From the NCBI GenBank assembly GCA_018821305.1, contig JAHJMN010000076.1, positions 1 to 38,884 of the forward strand: a DNA stretch of 38,884 bases, given 5' to 3'. This DNA comes from Myxococcota bacterium. Lineage in GTDB: Bacteria > Myxococcota_A > Polyangia > HGW-17. Each line of letters starts with the position of its first letter. The stretch's first letter is position 1. The translations under genes were made by a program, and so were the position numbers. The notes beneath the pieces are model-generated. The model saw only the letters and a program-made list of their open reading frames with translations. It did no database searches and was not told where the DNA came from. Shown here piece after piece: positions 35,551 through 38,884 of the stretch.

Positions 35551-35604
35551 CTGCGCTGCCACTCCTACTGTCTGCGCTGCCACTCCTACTGACTGCGCTG
35601 CCAC
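35551..35604. repeat. Three 21-bp iterons (candidate origin)
   Basis: CTGCGCTGCCACTCCTACTG starts at 35551 and 35572, and a shortened third copy starts at 35593 (12 of 20 bases, then diverging). The period is exactly 21 bases, about two helical turns. The array begins 12 bases after the initiator gene stop and is followed by AT-rich DNA with palindromes. This is the layout of an iteron-type replication origin. Confidence 0.65.
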
Positions 35605-35661
35605 CTGGACGATCATATTAATAATGTATAACATAAAAGATTACAGGGTGTTATATCCATT

Positions 35662-35740
35662 TGCAGTGTATACATATCATGCACAAAATAGAATATAATA
35701 TTCTATTAGTGGTTTTTCACTGCACGGTCTGAAACCGAGC
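35662..35740. repeat. Nested palindromes next to the iterons
   Basis: TGCAGTG at 35662-35668 and CACTGCA at 35718-35724 are inverse copies. Inside them lies a perfect 19-base palindrome (ATAGAATATAATATTCTAT, 35688-35706). A small hairpin CGGT...ACCG follows to about 35738. These features suit an origin or a divergent promoter/operator. Confidence 0.55.
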
Positions 35741-35774
35741 AGTTCAAACCACAACTCCAGAATGAATGTTGTTG

Positions 35775-37373
35775 CTAATTTCCATTAAGAATATCTTCAT
35801 CAGCCTCAGGTTCTTTGCCCCGGAAATACAGAGTTAACTCGAGTCCACCCTTGGCTAACTTATTAAATAGATTAATAAGCTCTGATTGCTTTTCTTCAGT
35901 TTGATAATTTTCTTCCGGTACAGAAGCAAGTTCAGTAAAATTGATAGGGTTGCGTCTACTTTCATTTTCTAAAAAATAATACAACCTTGCATCATTATCT
36001 ACTGGTACAAAGTCATCGTTTATCTTTGCCATGAATGGTTTCTGCTCATAACTTAGTATTTCTTGGTCGTCTTGTGGTTTTGCTATGTATTCATTAAAGA
36101 TAAAGTCACTTTGATCCAACCCGAAAACTTCCAGAATATGCTTATCCCGCAATTCTTTCGGCAATGGGAAGAATAAACCCCTACCTGTAATTTTACTTAA
36201 GTTCGACACGATATTTGGAGTTCCATTGTCACTGAAATGGCAGAACCCTGTCCTTACCGGATATAGATGCCTCTGCTTATGAATTATTTGCTTTGATTCA
36301 TCTGCAATGTCCTTTATCAAAACTGGTGTATACTGGAAGATTGAACGATATCTATGAATTGATGCAGGATAGACATCTGTGTAAAATAGTCCAGTAGCCG
36401 GATTTTTGATGTACCTCGAATTATGTTTATGTGTATTTTTTTTAAGCATCTCCTGAGCTTGTTCCTGTGACTTTTGAGCAATAATGGAGAGCCTTTCGAT
36501 TTCAAATTTCTCTACCGGAAAGTATGAAGAAAGGTCCTTTTTAACCGGTATTGCAACAATGTTTTCACGTCGATAAAAGCTCTGTAAAAAGTCATAATTA
36601 TCGAACCATTTGAGTGTCTTTTTAACCCATGCAAGTTCAAAGATTCTATGAAATAGGACTTTTTCATCGTCAGTTAGAGCGATATTTTTAAGACTCTCAT
36701 ACCACTTTTTTGTAAGCACGCTGTTAAATGCTTTTAGTAATTCTCGTCCAGTAGCCTCACTCTTGATGCCTAACTTCCTCTGGAAGGCTTTATTAGAGTT
36801 ACAGAGAGCTTCAAGCAAGATAATGAGTTTTCCTGTTTCTGTATCCTCATGAGATGAATAAAATGGATCTCCTAAAGGTGTAACCAAGTGCCAAATGACT
36901 GGCATTCCCCTGCGATGCGTGGGAAGACGGGGCTTTCCATCAAATCCATTGCCATAGGGACAGATTCTACGATACTCAATGATAATATCCTCAAGGAACT
37001 GCCGTATATCGTTAACCTGTACCGGTTTTTTTAATATAGTCGCTGAAATCCAATCGAGGGATGGATCGAAAAAGTATAGCAATGAGAACTTTCTATTTAA
37101 CTTTATTATATTAAGTAAGCAACAAAAACCAGGTGCAAGGTGATATAAATCTCCTGCTAGAAGTTTCTTGATAATTTCATCTTTATAATCAACAACATGA
37201 GCGTTTGTTCTGTTTAATAAAATATCTAAGGTACTTGTTTTCAATACTTTGGATACAACTGATTGACTGATTTGTGGTGAAAATTGTTTAGAAATTTCGC
37301 ACTGGGATAAAAATGGTTTTTCTTTTGCTATCTCTATGATTTTCTTCCTTATTTTATCAGATATCTTCTTCAT
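35775..37373 (-). CDS. Large orphan protein with N-terminal helix-turn-helix-like region
   Basis: 532 residues from ATG 37373. A GTG at 37382 would add three residues. Neither has a clear ribosome site. The first 60 residues (IRKKIIEIAKEKPFLSQCEI; QSVVSKVLKT) look like a helix-turn-helix with Lys-rich flanks. The rest is helical and not recognised, with clusters of aromatic residues and conserved-looking Cys and His (for example CPYGNGFDGKPRLPTHRRG). It faces opposite to both flanking operons, between the initiator and the last three genes. It could be a regulator, a second replication factor or a cargo gene. Confidence 0.6.
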   Translation of the reverse strand: MKKISDKIRKKIIEIAKEKPFLSQCEISKQFSPQISQSVVSKVLKTSTLDILLNRTNAHVVDYKDEIIKKLLAGDLYHLAPGFCCLLNIIKLNRKFSLLYFFDPSLDWISATILKKPVQVNDIRQFLEDIIIEYRRICPYGNGFDGKPRLPTHRRGMPVIWHLVTPLGDPFYSSHEDTETGKLIILLEALCNSNKAFQRKLGIKSEATGRELLKAFNSVLTKKWYESLKNIALTDDEKVLFHRIFELAWVKKTLKWFDNYDFLQSFYRRENIVAIPVKKDLSSYFPVEKFEIERLSIIAQKSQEQAQEMLKKNTHKHNSRYIKNPATGLFYTDVYPASIHRYRSIFQYTPVLIKDIADESKQIIHKQRHLYPVRTGFCHFSDNGTPNIVSNLSKITGRGLFFPLPKELRDKHILEVFGLDQSDFIFNEYIAKPQDDQEILSYEQKPFMAKINDDFVPVDNDARLYYFLENESRRNPINFTELASVPEENYQTEEKQSELINLFNKLAKGGLELTLYFRGKEPEADEDILNGN

Positions 37374-37430
37374 TTTATTCACATAATGAAATATAAGGAC
37401 TTTATTAAAATTTCTATGAGAATACCTATT

Positions 37431-37450
37431 ACCTATTGTTATAACAAGGT
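37431..37450. promoter_or_regulatory. Operator-like palindrome between divergent genes
   Basis: TTGTTATAACAA (37436-37447) is a perfect palindrome, extended by outer ACC and GGT at 37431 and 37448. It lies in the gap between the 532-residue orphan gene (minus) and the three-gene operon (plus), so it could control either. Confidence 0.4.
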
Positions 37451-37587
37451 ATTTTTAGATTATTGTTCTAAAATATGCTCATATCGTGCAGTGTTTAAAA
37501 ACAACCTAATGTGCCTTAATCCTTAAAAAGAAATGCAATGTTAGCTCATTTGCAACAGTAATCAAGATTTTTGAAAGGAGAATTTTT

Positions 37588-37872
37588 ATGACATCCCTTG
37601 CAAATCTAATCGAATATTACCGGGAACACGGAACAACACCATCTCTCTTCATCGATGATATTCCAGCGATATTCCTCCAGAACGCTTTGGATATCGACCT
37701 GCCAGGCGGATTCCGACTCGAAGGGGTGGATGATACCGGCTCAGAGCAGGTCCTTTATCGTGTGACAAATCGCTTTCTTGATGTTGGCAACTTCTCAGGG
37801 GCATCGGAGGGAGACCGCCTGGTGCTTAAGAACTATGGATTTATTAACCGCGCTAATAGCGGAGAAAGATAG
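37588..37872 (+). CDS. Small protein of unknown function
   Basis: 94 residues from ATG 37588, with AAGGAG upstream. The protein is acidic, begins MTSLANLIEYYREHGTTP and has no recognised domain, signal peptide or membrane segment. It is the first gene of the operon that ends with the AlpA/Xis-like protein. Function cannot be stated. Confidence 0.7.
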   Translation: MTSLANLIEYYREHGTTPSLFIDDIPAIFLQNALDIDLPGGFRLEGVDDTGSEQVLYRVTNRFLDVGNFSGASEGDRLVLKNYGFINRANSGER

Positions 37873-37879
37873 GTGAATT

Positions 37880-38308
37880 ATGAGTGTAATTAATGAAAAA
37901 GAAGTCTTCTTTAAAAACTCCTTCGAAGGGCTCAAGAGGCAAGAACTTCCACCTGAGGTGATTTCTATTATAACTCGTTTTTATGACAAGTATGGCAATA
38001 AACCTGTACATGATTTCTTAAAAACGATGGACCTTGGACCTAATGTGTGTCTGAGTTGGCGACGAAGTTGGGTCACAAGTGGCGGCTTTATTATAGCGGG
38101 TCTATACCCAATAAGAGAGACCGTTAAGCATTTCCGGATTTTCAACCCCTTCCTGGAGATTGGTCAGTTTGAGACTGAAATTAATACAGACCTAATGCTG
38201 CTTGAAAAATTGGGGTATCTGAAAATCGAAAATGTTTCAACACGTTTTGACTATCTTCCCAAGAGAGTTAAATGCACTCCCATTGATCGCAAAGGAGGTG
38301 CTAAATGA
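37880..38308 (+). CDS. Unknown protein, possibly winged-helix
   Basis: 142 residues from ATG 37880, seven bases after the preceding stop, with only a weak AGGTG ribosome site. The C-terminal part (TDLMLLEKLGYLKIENVSTR) has the strand-helix pattern of a winged helix. The start has a Trp/Arg-rich stretch (LSWRRSWVTSGG). Ends overlapping the next gene by four bases. I do not recognise the family. DNA binding is a guess from pattern and context. Confidence 0.68.
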   Translation: MSVINEKEVFFKNSFEGLKRQELPPEVISIITRFYDKYGNKPVHDFLKTMDLGPNVCLSWRRSWVTSGGFIIAGLYPIRETVKHFRIFNPFLEIGQFETEINTDLMLLEKLGYLKIENVSTRFDYLPKRVKCTPIDRKGGAK

Positions 38309-38535
38309 ACCCTAAACAGCAACGTCCCGCATCTAATAACCACTCCCCCAGCGATGGCACTCCGGTACGCCAGGATCGCTACCTGACTGAACGCGAAGCC
38401 TGCGAGATCCTTGGTGTTTCTCGCTCAACGCTTGTTCGATGGCGCTCATTGCAACAGATCGGATTCTGCAGACTGCCTTCCGGAGCTATCAGATACCGCC
38501 TCAGCGACCTTGAAAATTGCATGCGTCGGTATTGA
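38305..38535 (+). CDS. AlpA/excisionase-like MerR-fold DNA-binding protein
   Basis: 76 residues from ATG 38305 (AAGGAGG upstream, ATGA overlap with the preceding gene). After a short flexible N-terminus comes YLTEREACEILGVSRSTLVR, a helix-turn-helix of the excisionase/AlpA type, then a wing with IRYRLSDLENCM. Such proteins control integrase genes or bend DNA at attachment sites. It is the last gene before tRNA-fMet, where an integrase would be expected. None is present in the window, so the recombinase may lie across the tRNA, elsewhere in the element, or be lost. Confidence 0.85.
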   Translation: MNPKQQRPASNNHSPSDGTPVRQDRYLTEREACEILGVSRSTLVRWRSLQQIGFCRLPSGAIRYRLSDLENCMRRY

Positions 38536-38652
38536 GCATTGATGCCTTCCTTCTAAAAGTGACTTTCCAGACAAGATTAGTCAGAAAAATAGTTAAAAGA
38601 GATCTGTCACCGGTCCTTTCTTAAGGATCTCCAGAAACTAAAATCTCGTTTT

Positions 38653-38674
38653 GACCGGGGAATGACCGGGGAAT
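38653..38674. repeat. Tandem 11-bp repeat GACCGGGGAAT beside the tRNA
   Basis: GACCGGGGAAT occurs twice head-to-tail at 38653 and 38664, with an inverse half-word CCGGTC at 38610. The sites lie between the Xis-like gene and tRNA-fMet and have the size of excisionase or integrase arm sites. The remaining 38536-38735 is otherwise AT-rich with no gene. Confidence 0.5.
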
Positions 38675-38712
38675 TTTTATTTTGATAAAATAGTGTGTCC
38701 ATATGGAGGACG

Positions 38713-38738
38713 AAAAAAAACCGGTTTTTCAACCGGTT
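38713..38738 (-). terminator. Rho-independent terminator of the tRNA gene
   Basis: On the minus strand AACCGG pairs with CCGGTT across a short loop, followed by a run of T made by the eight A at 38713-38720. It starts eight bases after the tRNA 3' end, as expected for its transcription unit. Confidence 0.75.
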
Positions 38739-38745
38739 ACGTCAG

Positions 38746-38819
<74 letters not shown>

Positions 38820-38884
38820 ACAACGGGGCAATATGTACCAGTACTGCCTGTCGGTGTCAACAGGAAAAAATTTTTATTTCAATA

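Noticed and set aside
35551..35604. Possible CRISPR array
   Set aside because: The three units are directly adjacent with a 21-base period and no spacers, and no Cas genes are near. The Cas4-like nuclease belongs to another operon. Iterons fit better.

Overview
The window looks like a Gram-negative chromosome segment from a lineage related to the Deltaproteobacteria (Myxococcota or Bradymonadota type). This is inferred from lipobox signal peptides, a MopE-like acidic motif, Cys-rich lipoproteins with an FGE/SUMF1-like fold and an SpvB/RHS-type secreted protein. The lineage call is tentative because no ribosomal or other marker protein is present. A tRNA-fMet lies at the right edge.

Region 1 (1-14145, minus strand) is a four-gene surface or secretion operon. 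In order of transcription it encodes a Cys-rich FGE-like lipoprotein, a 2154-residue lipoprotein whose C-terminus resembles the TcB-binding end of Tc-toxin A subunits, a 1427-residue lipoprotein of tandem Ig-like repeats with PPC-like domains, and an SpvB/TcaC-like protein that runs off the left edge. TcA-like and SpvB-like parts in one operon suggest a lipid-anchored relative of Tc toxin complexes.

Region 2 (14146-15960) has no convincing gene. It holds four neighbouring non-coding arrays. Each is built from its own short word (CGTCC, CTCCCGT, CTGCCA, GACTCAC) repeated in both or one orientation around an AT/purine-rich centre. Two copies of a roughly 89-bp repeat lie among them. A fifth array of the same design (word ATCCCAC) lies at 28381-28575.

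Region 3 (15961-28176) is a defence island. McrB and McrC are on the minus strand. A plus-strand cassette follows: an Abi_C-like protein, a small orphan, an Mrr-like nuclease, a PD-(D/E)XK-like protein, a KAP-type P-loop NTPase, a PIN-GNAT-EVE fusion and an ASCH protein. A minus-strand DUF4062 protein and two small genes close it. The NTPase/PIN-GNAT-EVE/ASCH trio is the best candidate for a new defence or toxin-antitoxin system.

Region 4 (28381-38535) is a plasmid- or phage-like element. The first operon encodes a small protein, DUF932, a 26-residue membrane peptide, RadC, a small protein and a Cas4/AddB-like nuclease, and ends in a terminator. The second encodes a zinc-finger primase, a RepA-like helicase and a putative initiator, each overlapping the next by ATGA. 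Three 21-bp iterons and nested palindromes follow, making a candidate origin. A 532-residue orphan protein and a three-gene operon ending in an AlpA/Xis-like protein lie next to tRNA-fMet. No integrase is visible, so the right boundary at the tRNA is a hypothesis.
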